Of a stretch of DNA of 64,000 nt, positions 55,137 through 64,000 are shown one piece after another. The notes under the pieces were generated by a model. That model ran no database searches and was not told the DNA's origin. It saw nothing but the letters and a program-made list of their open reading frames with translations. The DNA comes from Cellulomonas phragmiteti (GTDB lineage Bacteria > Actinomycetota > Actinomycetes > Actinomycetales > Cellulomonadaceae), in contig NZ_BONP01000011.1 in assembly GCF_016862775.1 (NCBI RefSeq), positions 55,685 to 119,684 on the forward strand. Reading direction: 5' to 3'. A program made the position numbers and the translations under genes. Positions within the stretch are counted from its first letter, which is position 1, and every line of letters begins with the position of its first letter.

Positions 55137-56182
55137 CCAGGAGGGAGCAGGCCATGGACCACGGGTCGACGGTGCAGGGCGCACCCGCGACGAGCCTGGC
55201 GACGCTGGAGGAACGTGCCCGGGCCCGTCCCGAGGCGTTCGGGCGGACGTCGCTGATCGTGTGCGAGTCCCTCGTGCGCATCTACCAGTCCGAGGGGATC
55301 GAGGTGCAGGCCCTGCAGGGCCTGGACCTGCTGGTCGACGAGGGCGAGCTCGTCGCCGTTGTCGGGGCGTCGGGCTCCGGCAAGTCGACGCTGCTGTCCG
55401 TGCTGTCGGGGCTCGACGTGCCGACCGCCGGCCACGTGCGCGTCGCCGAGTGGGACCTCATGACGATGACGGCCCGCGAGCGCGTCGAGTACCGCCGCTC
55501 GACCGTCGGGTTCGTGTGGCAGCAGACCGCCCGCAACCTCGTGCCGTACCTGACGGCCGCCGAGAACGTCGCCCTGCCGATGGCGCTGGCGGGGCGCCCG
55601 CGCCGGCAGCGGCGCACCGAGGCCGCCGCCCTGCTGGACGTGCTCGGCGTCGCGTACTGCGCGGACCGGCGGCCCAGCCAGATGTCCGGCGGCGAGCAGC
55701 AGCGCGTGGCCATCGCGGTCGGCCTGGCCAACTCGCCGCGGGTGCTGTTCGCCGACGAGCCGACCGGTGAGCTCGACACCGCGACGTCGAACGACGTCCT
55801 GGAGGCGATGCGCGCGGTCAACCGGGACCTGGGCACCACGGTCGTGGTCGTCACGCACGACCCGAGCGTGAGCGACCACGTGCAGCGCACGGTGGAGATC
55901 CGCGACGGCCGCACCAGCTCGGAGGTGCTGCGCCGCACCGCGACCCGCGACGACGGCACCGAGCACGAGGTCGCCGAGGAGTTCGCCGTGCTCGACCGCG
56001 CCGGCCGCGTGCAGCTGCCGCAGGACTACCGCGAGACCCTCGACCTCGTCGGGCGCGTGCGCCTGACGCTCGAGCAGTCGCACATCGCGGTGCGCCCCGG
56101 TGACCGCGGCGCACCCGGCGGCGAGCACGCGGGCCGGACCGGCCGCGACGACCAGCCCGGACACGGACGGAGAGCGCGATGA
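55133..56182 (+). CDS. ABC ATPase N1 with AbrB-like C-terminal segment
   Basis: A LolD/MacB-class nucleotide-binding protein of 349 residues. The core runs from about residue 38 to 262: Walker A GASGSGKS (78-85), Q-loop FVWQQTARNLVPYLTAAENV, signature MSGGEQQR (184-191), Walker B VLFADEP (204-210), switch VVTHDPS (239-245). A C-terminal extension of about 85 residues contains EFAVLDRAGRVQLPQDYRETL followed by RVRLTLEQSHIAVRP (about 283-322). It has the hydrophobic/Gly/Pro/Arg spacing of SpoVT-AbrB domains, then a disordered Gly/Arg tail. The ATG overlaps the B1 stop. A second ATG at 55154 follows a good AGGAGGG and may be the true start, 7 codons shorter. Confidence 0.88.
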   Translation: MTRREQAMDHGSTVQGAPATSLATLEERARARPEAFGRTSLIVCESLVRIYQSEGIEVQALQGLDLLVDEGELVAVVGASGSGKSTLLSVLSGLDVPTAGHVRVAEWDLMTMTARERVEYRRSTVGFVWQQTARNLVPYLTAAENVALPMALAGRPRRQRRTEAAALLDVLGVAYCADRRPSQMSGGEQQRVAIAVGLANSPRVLFADEPTGELDTATSNDVLEAMRAVNRDLGTTVVVVTHDPSVSDHVQRTVEIRDGRTSSEVLRRTATRDDGTEHEVAEEFAVLDRAGRVQLPQDYRETLDLVGRVRLTLEQSHIAVRPGDRGAPGGEHAGRTGRDDQPGHGRRAR

Positions 56183-56901
56183 CCGCCACCAGCACGGCCC
56201 GGCCGGGTCCCGACCAGGCCGCCGACGGCCCGCTCGTGCTCGTCGAGCACGTCGACCGCACCTACGGCTCGGGGCACGCGGCGGTGCACGCGCTGCAGGA
56301 CGTGTCCCTCGAGGTCGCCCCGGGCGAGCTCGTGGCGCTCGTGGGGCGCTCCGGCTCCGGCAAGACGACGCTGCTCAACACGATCGGCGGGCTCGACCGG
56401 CCCGACGCCGGGCGTGTCGTCGTGGCGGGGCGCGAGGTGTCGTCCCTCGACGAGAAGGGGCTGGTGTCGCTGCGCCGGGACGTCGTGGCGTTCGTGTTCC
56501 AGACGTTCGGGCTCGTCCCGGTCCTGACGGCCGCGGAGAACGTCGGGGTGCCGCTGCGGATGCTGCGCACGCCCGTGGCGCAGCGCGAGGCGCGGGTGCA
56601 GCTGCTGCTGGACCTCGTGGGCCTGGGGCCGCACGCCCAGCAGCGTCCCGGGCAGCTCTCCGGTGGTCAGCAGCAGCGCGTCGCCATCGCCCGTGCGCTG
56701 GCGAACTCCCCGCGCCTGCTCATCGCCGACGAGCCGACGGGCCAGCTGGACTCCGAGACGGGGCGGGCGGTCATGGCCCTCATCCGCGCGGTGGTGGAGG
56801 CCGAGGGCATGACGGCGATCGTGTCGACCCACGACCCGGTGATGGTCGCGCTGGCCGACCGGGTGGTGCACCTGGCCGACGGCCGGCTCGTCGACGCCTG
56901 A
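56179..56901 (+). CDS. ABC ATPase N2 (LolD/MacB class)
   Basis: A compact 240-residue nucleotide-binding protein without extra domains. Walker A is GRSGSGKT at about 56-63, Q-loop [18 protein letters not shown], signature LSGGQQQR, Walker [13 protein letters not shown] and switch STHDP. It is of the same class as N1 but clearly divergent. ATG overlaps the N1 stop (ATGA), and permease A2 starts 1 base after its stop. It presumably serves A2/B2, with N1 serving A1/B1, though mixed pairing is possible. Confidence 0.92.
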   Translation: MTATSTARPGPDQAADGPLVLVEHVDRTYGSGHAAVHALQDVSLEVAPGELVALVGRSGSGKTTLLNTIGGLDRPDAGRVVVAGREVSSLDEKGLVSLRRDVVAFVFQTFGLVPVLTAAENVGVPLRMLRTPVAQREARVQLLLDLVGLGPHAQQRPGQLSGGQQQRVAIARALANSPRLLIADEPTGQLDSETGRAVMALIRAVVEAEGMTAIVSTHDPVMVALADRVVHLADGRLVDA

Positions 56902-56902
56902 C

Positions 56903-59900
56903 ATGCCCTGGCGTCCCCGCGTGCTGCGCGGCCGGCTGCGCGACCAGGCGCCGGTCGTGCTCGTGGTCGCGCTCGTCGCCGTCACGGCGACGACGCTCGT
57001 GGGCGTCCTGGCCGGGCTGCTGCACCTCGCCCAGACCGACGCCGTGCCGGCCGCGCTGGGGCAGCTCGCGCCGGAGCGGGTGCGCCTCGAGGCCACCGTG
57101 CGGGTCGACGGCGAGGACACCGACACCGCGCTGTCGGCGACCCGGGACGGGCTCGCGCGCCTCACCGGTGACGTGCCCACGACCGAGGAGACGTGGCTGA
57201 CCAGCCCGCTGTACGCCCTGCCGGCCGAGGTCCCCGCCCAGCCGCACCTGGTGTACCTGTCGGCGCTGCCGCACACCGACGACCTCGTGGAGCTCGTCGA
57301 CGGGCGGTGGCCGCAGCGTGCGACCGACGACGCCGGCCGGGTCGAGGTCAACGTCCCGGCGCTCGCGGCGCGCGAGCTGGGCTGGCAGGTCGGGGACCAG
57401 GTCGACGCCCGGCCGTGGGGCACCGCCGCGTACGGCGCGTGGGTGGTCGTCGGGACGCACGAGCGCACGGGTCCGCGCAGCAGCTGGTCGCGGGACCGCC
57501 TGCTCGGGGGCGTCGTCGACCGCGGGTTCAGCGTGCCCGGCACGATCGGTCGCGAGAGGACGACCCTGTGGGGGCCCGCGCTGGTCGACGCGGACGCGCT
57601 GCGCGGCACCGAGCGGGTGCACACCGCGTACGTCACCGTGCTCCCGGCGCTCGGGGACGCCTCCAGCGAGGCCGTCGCCGCGCTGCGGGCGCAGGTGCGC
57701 GACGGCGCGGCGATCCTGTCCGAGACCCTCGGCGCGCAGTTCAGCGGCCGCCTGCGCACGGACGTCGGTGCGACGATCGACGCGACGTGGCGCGAGCTCG
57801 TCGTCACGCGCGCCGGGGTCATGACCACCGGGATCCTGCTCGCGACGCTCGCCGCGACGGTCATGCTGCTCGCCGCGCGGCTGCTCGCCGAGCGGCGCGC
57901 GACGGAGAGCGAGCTGCTCGCGGCGCGGGGCGCGTCCCCCGGGCAGCTGCGGTCGGTCGTCGTGCTGGAGGCGGCCGCGCTCGCGGGCGGCACCTGGCTG
58001 GTGGCGCCGTGGCTCGGGCGGGCCGTGCTGGACGCGATGACGCGGTCCGGTGCCCTGGCCGACGCCGGTTACCGGGTGGGCGCCGGGGTGCCGGCCGGCG
58101 TCCTGCTCTCCTGCGCCGTGATGGCGGTCGTGCTCGCGGTCGCGCTGTGCGTGCCCGCGTGGCACACCGCGGGCTCCAGCACCGGGACCTCGCACGCGGG
58201 CCTGCTCCGTGCGGGCGGCGACGTGGCGCTGCTCGCGCTCGGCGGGCTGGCGATGTGGCGGCTCGTGGTCCACGGCTCCCCGCTCGTGGGCGGCGCCGAC
58301 GGCCCGCAGGCCGACCCCGTGCTGGTCGCCGGCCCGGCGCTGGTGACCCTCGCCGCGGCGACGGTGTCGCTGCGGCTCGTCGCCCCCGTGGCCCGGGTGG
58401 CGGACGTGCTCGCGGGCCGCGCCAGGTCGTTGGTGGTGCCGCTGGCGGCGTGGCAGGTCGCGCGCCGGTCGTCGGTGGCCTCGGGCACGGTCCTCGTGGT
58501 GGTCGTGGCGGTCGTCGCCGGCACCTTCAGCGCGGCGTTCGCGGGGACGTGGCGCACCTCGCAGCTCGCGCAGGTCGACCTCGCGACGGGCACGGACCTG
58601 CGGCTCGACGACATCGCGGACGCCCCCTTGACGGTCTCGGCGGCCGCTGCCGCCGCGGTCGCCGGCCTGCCCGGCGCGCACGGCCAGCCCGTCGTGGACC
58701 GGGTCGTGGGGATCGGCCGCCGCGGCAACGTCGGCGGCCTGTCGGCCCGGGTGGTCGCGGTCGACGTCACGCGCCCGCAGGACCTGCGGGGGGCACCCGA
58801 CCGTCCGTGGCACGGGGCGCTCGCCGGCCTGGCGCCCGACGTCCCCGCAGCCGCCGCGGGCCTGCCCCTGCCCGTGGACACGCAGTGGCTCGTCCTCGAC
58901 GCCGAGGTGGACGTCCCGGAGGGCACCGAGGGACGCGCGTCGGTGTCCCTGACCGTCGAGGACGACCAGGGGGTGCTCACCACGTTCCGGAGCGGGATGC
59001 CGCTGCGTCAGTCCCTCGCCCTCGAGCACGAGATGCCCGCCGTCGGCCCGCTGCGGGTCGTCGCCGTCTCGGCGGACGTCGTGGTCGAGGCCGCGCCCCC
59101 CGAGATCGCCGAGGTCAGCTACCAGCGGGGCATCCGGCAGCCGCTGCCGCTGACCCTCACCCTGACCGACCTGCGCACCGTGCCGCGCTCGGCCGGCGCC
59201 GTGCGGGGGGCCGACGCGCACACGGTCGAGGGCACCCCGGTGACGCCGGCGACCGCCGGGTGGGACGCCGCGGTCCTGCAGGACGGCGCGTCGGTCGGTG
59301 CGACGGCCGAGGGGACGCCGGCCGACGCCAGGGGCGCGACCCTGCGGCTGGCCGGCGAGATGTGGATAGACGTGTACCGGATGATGCCCGCCCGCCTGAC
59401 GGCCCGTGCGTGGACGCCGGCCGACCACGTGCCGGTGGCGGTCACGCGCTCGATCCTCGACGACATCGACGTGTACCCCGGCCAGGCCCTCACCCTCGCC
59501 GTCGACGGCGTGGCCGTCGACGCGCGGGTCGAGCGCCTCGTGGAGCACGTCCCCGGCGCACCGCGCGGCGTCGCCGTCCTCGCCGACCGCACCACCCTGG
59601 CGCGTGCCGTCCTGGACGCCGGTGGCGACCCCTCGCTCGTCGACGCGTGGTGGGTCGCCGCGCCGGACCCGGCCACGGCCACCGTCGTGCAGCGGCTTGC
59701 CGAGGCGCACACCGACGCCGACGTGAGCACCCGGGCCGGGCTGCGGCAGGCCGCGCTGACGGGGCCTGTCGGCGTCGCGGTGCCGGCGGCCCTGTCCCTC
59801 GTCGCGGGGTCCGCGGCGCTGCTGCTGCTCGTCGGCACCGGCGCGGTCGCGGCGGCCGCGCTGCGGGCACGGCGCCTCGAGCTGGCGCGGCTGCAGGCGC

Positions 59901-60205
59901 TCGGCGCCTCCCGCCCCGGGCTCGTCGGCGGCCTGCTCGCCGAGGGTGCGCTGCTCGTCGTCGTCGGGGCAGCGGCCGGGCTCGCGGCGGGCTACGGGCT
60001 GTCGGCGGTCGTGGCGCCGCTGCTGACGATGTCGCCCGACGGGCGCACCCCCGTCCCAGCCCCGTGGCTGGTGTGGGGGTGGGGCGCGCAGACCCTGCGC
60101 ACGCTCGCCGTCGTCCTCGGGGCGTGCGGCGTCGTCGCGCTGGTCGCGCTGGTGGGTGTGCGCCGCACGTCCGGTGCGGCGCTGCGGATGGGGGACGACC
60201 GGTGA
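56903..60205 (+). CDS. FtsX/MacB-type ABC permease A2
   Basis: A 1100-residue paralogue of A1 with the same order of parts. It opens with [27 protein letters not shown] first external domain of about 260 residues follows, then [23 protein letters not shown] at the FtsX signature and a middle helix block. The second large external domain has [14 protein letters not shown]. It ends [25 protein letters not shown] near the C-terminus and stops in GDDR. The start follows the N2 stop by one base. Extracellular regions differ much more from A1 than the helices do, which suggests different partners or ligands. Confidence 0.85.
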   Translation: MPWRPRVLRGRLRDQAPVVLVVALVAVTATTLVGVLAGLLHLAQTDAVPAALGQLAPERVRLEATVRVDGEDTDTALSATRDGLARLTGDVPTTEETWLTSPLYALPAEVPAQPHLVYLSALPHTDDLVELVDGRWPQRATDDAGRVEVNVPALAARELGWQVGDQVDARPWGTAAYGAWVVVGTHERTGPRSSWSRDRLLGGVVDRGFSVPGTIGRERTTLWGPALVDADALRGTERVHTAYVTVLPALGDASSEAVAALRAQVRDGAAILSETLGAQFSGRLRTDVGATIDATWRELVVTRAGVMTTGILLATLAATVMLLAARLLAERRATESELLAARGASPGQLRSVVVLEAAALAGGTWLVAPWLGRAVLDAMTRSGALADAGYRVGAGVPAGVLLSCAVMAVVLAVALCVPAWHTAGSSTGTSHAGLLRAGGDVALLALGGLAMWRLVVHGSPLVGGADGPQADPVLVAGPALVTLAAATVSLRLVAPVARVADVLAGRARSLVVPLAAWQVARRSSVASGTVLVVVVAVVAGTFSAAFAGTWRTSQLAQVDLATGTDLRLDDIADAPLTVSAAAAAAVAGLPGAHGQPVVDRVVGIGRRGNVGGLSARVVAVDVTRPQDLRGAPDRPWHGALAGLAPDVPAAAAGLPLPVDTQWLVLDAEVDVPEGTEGRASVSLTVEDDQGVLTTFRSGMPLRQSLALEHEMPAVGPLRVVAVSADVVVEAAPPEIAEVSYQRGIRQPLPLTLTLTDLRTVPRSAGAVRGADAHTVEGTPVTPATAGWDAAVLQDGASVGATAEGTPADARGATLRLAGEMWIDVYRMMPARLTARAWTPADHVPVAVTRSILDDIDVYPGQALTLAVDGVAVDARVERLVEHVPGAPRGVAVLADRTTLARAVLDAGGDPSLVDAWWVAAPDPATATVVQRLAEAHTDADVSTRAGLRQAALTGPVGVAVPAALSLVAGSAALLLLVGTGAVAAAALRARRLELARLQALGASRPGLVGGLLAEGALLVVVGAAAGLAAGYGLSAVVAPLLTMSPDGRTPVPAPWLVWGWGAQTLRTLAVVLGACGVVALVALVGVRRTSGAALRMGDDR

Positions 60206-62934
60206 CCACGACCACCGCACGCCTGCGGGCGACCGGGGGTGACGCGCTGCTGGTCACGCGCCGCCGGGCCCGGCAGGACGCCGGCCTCCTGGCCGGCACG
60301 GCGCTGCTGCTCACCTCGGCGCTGCTGGCGGTGCTGGCCGCCCCGGTGCTGCTGGAGCGCACGGCCGACGAGGCGCTGCGGGCGTCGGTGGCGAACGCCG
60401 GCGCCGGGGCCGCGGTCCAGGTGGTCGCGCCCCTGGACCGGGGGGACCCCACCCAGCCGTTCGCCGCCACGTTCCGGCAGGCCGTCTGGCTGGACGGCAG
60501 GCTGCCGGGTCTGCTGCCCGCGACGGCAGTGTCCGCGTCGCCGCCGTTCACGGCGAGCGGGGCCGGGGCGGAGTTCACGACCCGGCTGGTCACCCTGGAG
60601 ACGCCGTCCGACCCGTCGGCCCCGGTCCGATGGACCGTGGGCCGCGAGCCCGCGGCCGTCCTCGTCGCCGTCGAGACCCACCGCGAGGTCGAGGTCGGGC
60701 TGAGCGTCGACGCCGCCCGGGACCTCGGCGTCGACCCGTCCGCCGGGCCGGTGACGATCGAGATCGCCCGCCGCGACACCGTCCACCTCGCCCACGTCAC
60801 GGGGCTCTACGAGCCCGTCGACCCCGGCGACCCCCGGTGGGTGACCGTGCCCGACCTGCTCGGCCCCGCCGAGGGTGCAGCGCCGGGTGGGGCGGCGGCC
60901 ACGGTCGCCCTGTACGTGCCACCCGCAGCGCGCGACGACATGGCGTGGGTCCTCGGGTCGGACCGGCTGCCGGGACCGGCGGTCGCGCTCGTGGACGCCG
61001 CGGACCTCACGGTCGCCGACGCGCACCGGCTGCGGCGCGACCTCGTCGCGCAGCTCGTCGTCGAGCCCCGTCTCGCGAGCGGGTTCCCCCAGCTCGTCGA
61101 CGCCTTCGACGCGCACGCCGGTGCCGTGCGCGCGCAGGCCTCGCTCGTCGTCGCCGGCGTCGGCGCCACGGCAGCGTGCTGCCTCGTGCTCGCCGCCGCC
61201 CTGCTCGTCGAGCGCCGCCGCACGCACCTGGCGGCCGAGCGCGCCCGCGGGGCCTCGCTCGCCTCGGTGGCCCTGCGCAGCGCTGTGGAGTCGCTGCCGA
61301 CCGCGCTCGTCGCGGTGCTCGTCGCCGGGGTCGTCGTGACGGTCTGGCTGGGCGGGCCGACCGGCCCGCCGTGGCCGGCCGCGGTCGTGACGGCTGTGGC
61401 CGCCGTCGCGCCGGCCGTGCTCGCGGTGCGCGCGGCCGCGGGGGCGTGGGCGGGCCGACGGGTTCCGGCGGACCGCCGCGAGCGGGCACGCCTGGCCGGG
61501 CTGCGCCGCGCACGGCGCCTGGTGCTCGAGCTCCTGGCCGTGGCGGTCGCGGTCACGGCGCTGCTGGCGCTGCGCGGCCGGGGGCTGGTGCCGAGCGGAC
61601 CGCCGGCGTCCGACCCGCTGCTCCCGGCAGCACCGTTCCTCCTCGCCGTCGCCGCCTCGCTGGTCGTCGTGCGTGTGGCACCCACGGTGGTGCGCGCTGC
61701 GGCGCGGTGGGCGTCCCGCTCCCGCGGGCTGGCCGCACCGCTGGCGGTGACGCGCGCACAGCGGGCCGCCACCGCGCTGCTCCCCCTCGTCACCGTCACC
61801 GTGGCCGTCGCGCTCATGGTCCTCGCCGGGGGGCTGGTGCAGCACGTGCGCGACGGTCAGCGGGTCGCCGCCGCGCAGCTCGTGGGGGCGGACCTGCGCC
61901 TCGACGGTCCGCTCGGCACCGACGCCGCGCGCGAGGCACTCGCGCAGCTCGCCGGGGCCGACGGGGTGCAGGCCGTGGCGACGGGCGCGCAGATCGAGGA
62001 CCGCGCGTACGGCCGCGGCACGGGCCTGACCGCCACGGTGCTCGCCGTCGACACCGCCGCGCTGGCCGCCGTGCGCGAGGCCCGCGGCCTGCCCGTCGAC
62101 CCCGGACTGGCCGGGCTCGCCGACGCCACCGCGGGCCGGGTGCCCGCGCTGGTGACCGCCGACCTGCTCGCCCGCGCGGGGACCGCCGACACCACCCTCC
62201 TGCAGGTCCTGGCCGACCACGTCGAGCTCGACGTGCGAGGGACCACGACGCTGGTCCCCGACCGCGGCGCACCCCCCGTGGACGTGCGGGCCGCGCACGC
62301 CACGCTGTCCCTGGACGACGGTGTGGTGGTGGTCGACCGCGAGGTCCTGCTCGCCGCGTCCTCGCGGGAGGTCCCCGCGACGCGGGCGTGGGTCGCCGGT
62401 CCCGGAGCGGAGCGGGCCGCCACGGACCTGCGCCTCGCCGACCTGTCCGAGGTGACCGTGACGACGGCCGAGGGGTGGTGGCGCGCGTGGTCGCGGGCCC
62501 CGCTGCCGACGGCCCTGACCACGCTCCTGCTGGCGGCCGTCGGGGCCCTCGCGCTGCTCGCGGTGGTCGGGCTCGCCCTGGTGGTGGTGGCCACGTCCGG
62601 GGAGCGCGGCCGCACGCTGTCGACGCTGCGGACGCTGGGACTCGACGCCCGGACCGCCCGGTGGGCGACCCTCGGGGAGCTCGCGCCGCTGGTGGTGGGT
62701 GGCCTGGTCGGGGGGTCCGCCATCGGGCTCGCGCTGCCCGCCCTCGTGGGCGGGACGCTGGGGCTGCGCTGGGTGACGGCCGCGCCGGGGGACGTGCCGA
62801 TGACGCCGACGTGGTGGCCCGTGCTGCTCGCGGCCGGCGCGCTCGTCGTCGCGCTGGTGGTCGCGGTGACGGTCGAGCAGGCCGTGCGCCGACGCCAGCG
62901 CCTGGGCGAGGTCCTCCGCGTCGGCGCCCGCTGA
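60202..62934 (+). CDS. FtsX/MacB-type ABC permease B2
   Basis: A 910-residue paralogue of B1. It opens with ALLVTRRRARQDAGLLAGTALLL. The cytoplasmic coupling regions match B1 closely (HLAAERARGASLASVALRSAVESLP; GRRVPADRRERARLAGLRRARR; ERGRTLSTLRTLGLDARTARWATLGELAP), and it ends RLGEVLRVGAR. GTG 60202 overlaps the A2 stop (GTGA). Last gene of the operon. Hairpins lie about 190-250 bases downstream. Confidence 0.84.
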   Translation: MTTTTARLRATGGDALLVTRRRARQDAGLLAGTALLLTSALLAVLAAPVLLERTADEALRASVANAGAGAAVQVVAPLDRGDPTQPFAATFRQAVWLDGRLPGLLPATAVSASPPFTASGAGAEFTTRLVTLETPSDPSAPVRWTVGREPAAVLVAVETHREVEVGLSVDAARDLGVDPSAGPVTIEIARRDTVHLAHVTGLYEPVDPGDPRWVTVPDLLGPAEGAAPGGAAATVALYVPPAARDDMAWVLGSDRLPGPAVALVDAADLTVADAHRLRRDLVAQLVVEPRLASGFPQLVDAFDAHAGAVRAQASLVVAGVGATAACCLVLAAALLVERRRTHLAAERARGASLASVALRSAVESLPTALVAVLVAGVVVTVWLGGPTGPPWPAAVVTAVAAVAPAVLAVRAAAGAWAGRRVPADRRERARLAGLRRARRLVLELLAVAVAVTALLALRGRGLVPSGPPASDPLLPAAPFLLAVAASLVVVRVAPTVVRAAARWASRSRGLAAPLAVTRAQRAATALLPLVTVTVAVALMVLAGGLVQHVRDGQRVAAAQLVGADLRLDGPLGTDAAREALAQLAGADGVQAVATGAQIEDRAYGRGTGLTATVLAVDTAALAAVREARGLPVDPGLAGLADATAGRVPALVTADLLARAGTADTTLLQVLADHVELDVRGTTTLVPDRGAPPVDVRAAHATLSLDDGVVVVDREVLLAASSREVPATRAWVAGPGAERAATDLRLADLSEVTVTTAEGWWRAWSRAPLPTALTTLLLAAVGALALLAVVGLALVVVATSGERGRTLSTLRTLGLDARTARWATLGELAPLVVGGLVGGSAIGLALPALVGGTLGLRWVTAAPGDVPMTPTWWPVLLAAGALVVALVVAVTVEQAVRRRQRLGEVLRVGAR

Positions 62935-63557
62935 CACCTCCCCACCCGTGCACCCGCGAGAGGTCGATCCAGCCCACGCTCGTGTGCTCGGGCGATGCGC
63001 CGCCGTTCTCCGGAGGGCTCGACGGGCGCGGGTCAGGGCCGGACGACCTCCACGTGCCGGCGGTCGTCGGGGTGCGGTGGACGTGCCGGTGGACTGGGAC
63101 GACCAGATCCACCCCACGGGAGCGGGGTCGCAACGACCCCGATAGGACCCGGTCGTCCTGGATGGTGGAGCGCGTGCTGCGCTCCACCTGAGCCAAGCGC
63201 ACATCTCGGAGCACGGCGCCCCGGCACGGCTCGACACACCCGCTCCCTGACGCTGACTCAGCGCTGAGCTCTGCGGTCAGGGCGCCAGCGGCGGCTACGA
63301 GGGCGCCAGCGGAGCCAGTCTCCCGGGTCCGCGAGCAACATCGAGATGGGGTGCAGGGGTCGTGGGCGCACTTGTGAATCCTGACGGGCGCCGCGACCGT
63401 CGTCACTGCGCTGGCACGACTCGGACCGTGATGCCCAGCATGCGGGCTCAAGCAGTCATTCTGACGTGACACCGATCATCGGTGCACCTTCGGTGGCTTC
63501 GATGACGACCCGATGTGATGCCAAGTCTTGGCGCTACGCGCCGTCTTCAGGTCGTCG
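62935..63557. other. Intergenic region with hairpins and a change of base composition
   Basis: No convincing gene is visible. Two perfect hairpins (63123-63130 with 63134-63141, 3-base loop; 63164-63173 with 63179-63188, 5-base loop) may terminate the ABC operon. AGGGCGCCAGCGG occurs twice (63279-63291 and 63300-63312). From about 63350 the sequence becomes markedly richer in A and T than the rest of the window. Confidence 0.6.
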
Positions 63558-63848
63558 CTAGCATTCTGGCTCGTGCTGAACGACGGCCCCATCCGGTGAT
63601 ACGCGAAGTGTCTCTCCTGAGTATATTGCGGTGCGTGGCACTGAACGACCGGTCGTCGTCAGCGTGCCTGCAGGGAGCATCACCACATCCAAGCCCTCTA
63701 CCTGAACGGCGAACCACTTCTCGTTCGTCACTTCATCCTCTGATATCCCTAGTACCACAGCCTCCGCGCCCGCAATCTCGAGTTCGAGAGACTCCTCCGT
63801 TTCGTCGACGACTACGATGTCGAATATCGCCGGTTCGGACCTGGTCAT
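63558..63848 (-). CDS. Small acidic protein of unknown function
   Basis: A 96-residue soluble, acidic protein that I do not recognise. It begins MTRSEPAIFDIVVVDETEES and alternates hydrophobic strands and acidic turns (SLELEIAGAEAVVLGISEDE; WFAVQVEGLDVVMLPAGTL), suggesting a small beta-rich fold. Codon use is much less GC-biased than elsewhere in the window, which points to recent acquisition. It follows a partial gene by 18 bases on the same strand. Its size, acidity and company resemble immunity proteins of polymorphic toxin loci, but that is only a guess. Confidence 0.6.
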   Translation of the reverse strand: MTRSEPAIFDIVVVDETEESLELEIAGAEAVVLGISEDEVTNEKWFAVQVEGLDVVMLPAGTLTTTGRSVPRTAIYSGETLRVSPDGAVVQHEPEC

Positions 63849-63866
63849 CTATGCGTCATCCACCCT

Positions 63867-64000
63867 CTAGTCTCTCATCAACATGAGATCCGAAAGCCAT
63901 CCAATCGAGAAGCGTCCACGATCGGAAAGCTGGACGTCCCACTCGATGGGATCTTCGGGCGTCCGGGCTGGACCATTGATCCATTCGTTTCCAAACCGGT
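63867..64000 (-). CDS. C-terminal end of an unrecognised gene
   Basis: An open frame on the minus strand entering from beyond the window and ending at TAG 63869-63867. The visible residues include RFGNEWINGPARTPEDPIEW, then DVQLSDRGRFSIGWLSDLML and MRD. Composition matches the low-GC neighbour, and the 18-base gap to the next start suggests an operon. No function can be assigned from about 44 residues. Confidence 0.5.
   Translation of the reverse strand, partial: RFGNEWINGPARTPEDPIEWDVQLSDRGRFSIGWLSDLMLMRD

Noticed and set aside
57193..60201. Open frame extending upstream of permease B2 through the whole A2 gene.
   Set aside because: The A2 frame has membrane helices and FtsX motifs; the other frame is repetitive Arg/Gly/Ala sequence. 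The GTG at 60202 overlaps the A2 stop and begins the conserved B-type N-terminus.
63279..63312. 13-base direct repeat AGGGCGCCAGCGG considered as an attachment site.
   Set aside because: The copies are only 21 bases apart and no integrase or tRNA gene is adjacent. It may be chance in GC-rich DNA.
63515..63886. 123-codon plus-strand frame across the end of the window.
   Set aside because: It overlaps the better-supported minus-strand gene at 63558-63848, has no ribosome site and its residues show no coherent fold pattern.

Overview
The window looks like a chromosomal segment of a very GC-rich actinobacterium, most like Cellulomonas or a relative in the Micrococcales (inference). Grounds: GC is extreme almost throughout, GTG starts are frequent, and GTGA/ATGA stop-start overlaps are common. 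Several markers are actinobacterial: mycothiol deacetylase MshB, FdxC ferredoxin, a FolP2-type pterin synthase paralogue, DUF3117, an LpqY-SugABC trehalose importer, and a SigE/anti-sigma pair divergent from an O-methyltransferase. No rRNA, tRNA, CRISPR array, transposase or prophage gene was seen.

Layout. 1-990: ECF sigma factor and its zinc-binding anti-sigma factor (partial), divergent from an O-methyltransferase (1216-1821). 1842-3618: leucyl aminopeptidase and DUF3117. 3760-9954: lysine/DAP block; dapE, a LOG-family hydrolase, folP2 and a PIG-V-like mannosyltransferase on the minus strand; dapD and a membrane-anchored lysozyme-like protein on the plus strand. 10006-13062: citrate synthase with a textbook CRP/GlxR operator, dapC and fdxC. 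13156-16316: an orphan SH3-like domain protein and a large VanW protein with an acidic repeat region. 16462-21999: apparent typA-BCCT-mshB-membrane protein-flavin reductase operon. 22101-31432: oligopeptide ABC transporter (dppA, dppB, dppC, fused dppDF, extra binding lipoprotein) interrupted by an antisense PH-domain gene. 31741-42858: housekeeping genes (pterin dehydratase-VOC fusion, arfB, ychF, ABC-2 exporter, rmuC, ispH, xseAB, a PfkB sugar kinase, beta-carbonic anhydrase). 42873-47245: LpqY-SugABC. 47381-48820: fumC. 49015-62934: a six-gene, 14-kb FtsX/MacB-type ABC operon. 62935-64000: composition drops sharply and two unrecognised small genes begin.

How the parts work together. dapC, dapD and dapE supply three steps of the succinylase route to meso-diaminopimelate for lysine and peptidoglycan. 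gltA and fumC serve the TCA cycle; mshB makes the mycothiol redox buffer; the Dpp and Sug systems import peptides and trehalose. The least explained element is the 49-63 kb operon, ordered permease A1, permease B1, ATPase N1, ATPase N2, permease A2, permease B2. A1/A2 and B1/B2 are paralogous pairs, and N1 carries a C-terminal segment resembling the AbrB swapped-hairpin DNA-binding fold. It begins after a 15-bp perfect hairpin in its probable leader. It is the best candidate here for an undescribed system.

Gene starts show a recurring theme: at least ten genes have a [T/C]ANNNT hexamer 6-8 bases before the start codon, the signature of leaderless actinobacterial mRNAs. I used it to help choose starts. 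All family assignments come from reading translated sequences and motifs; no database search was run.
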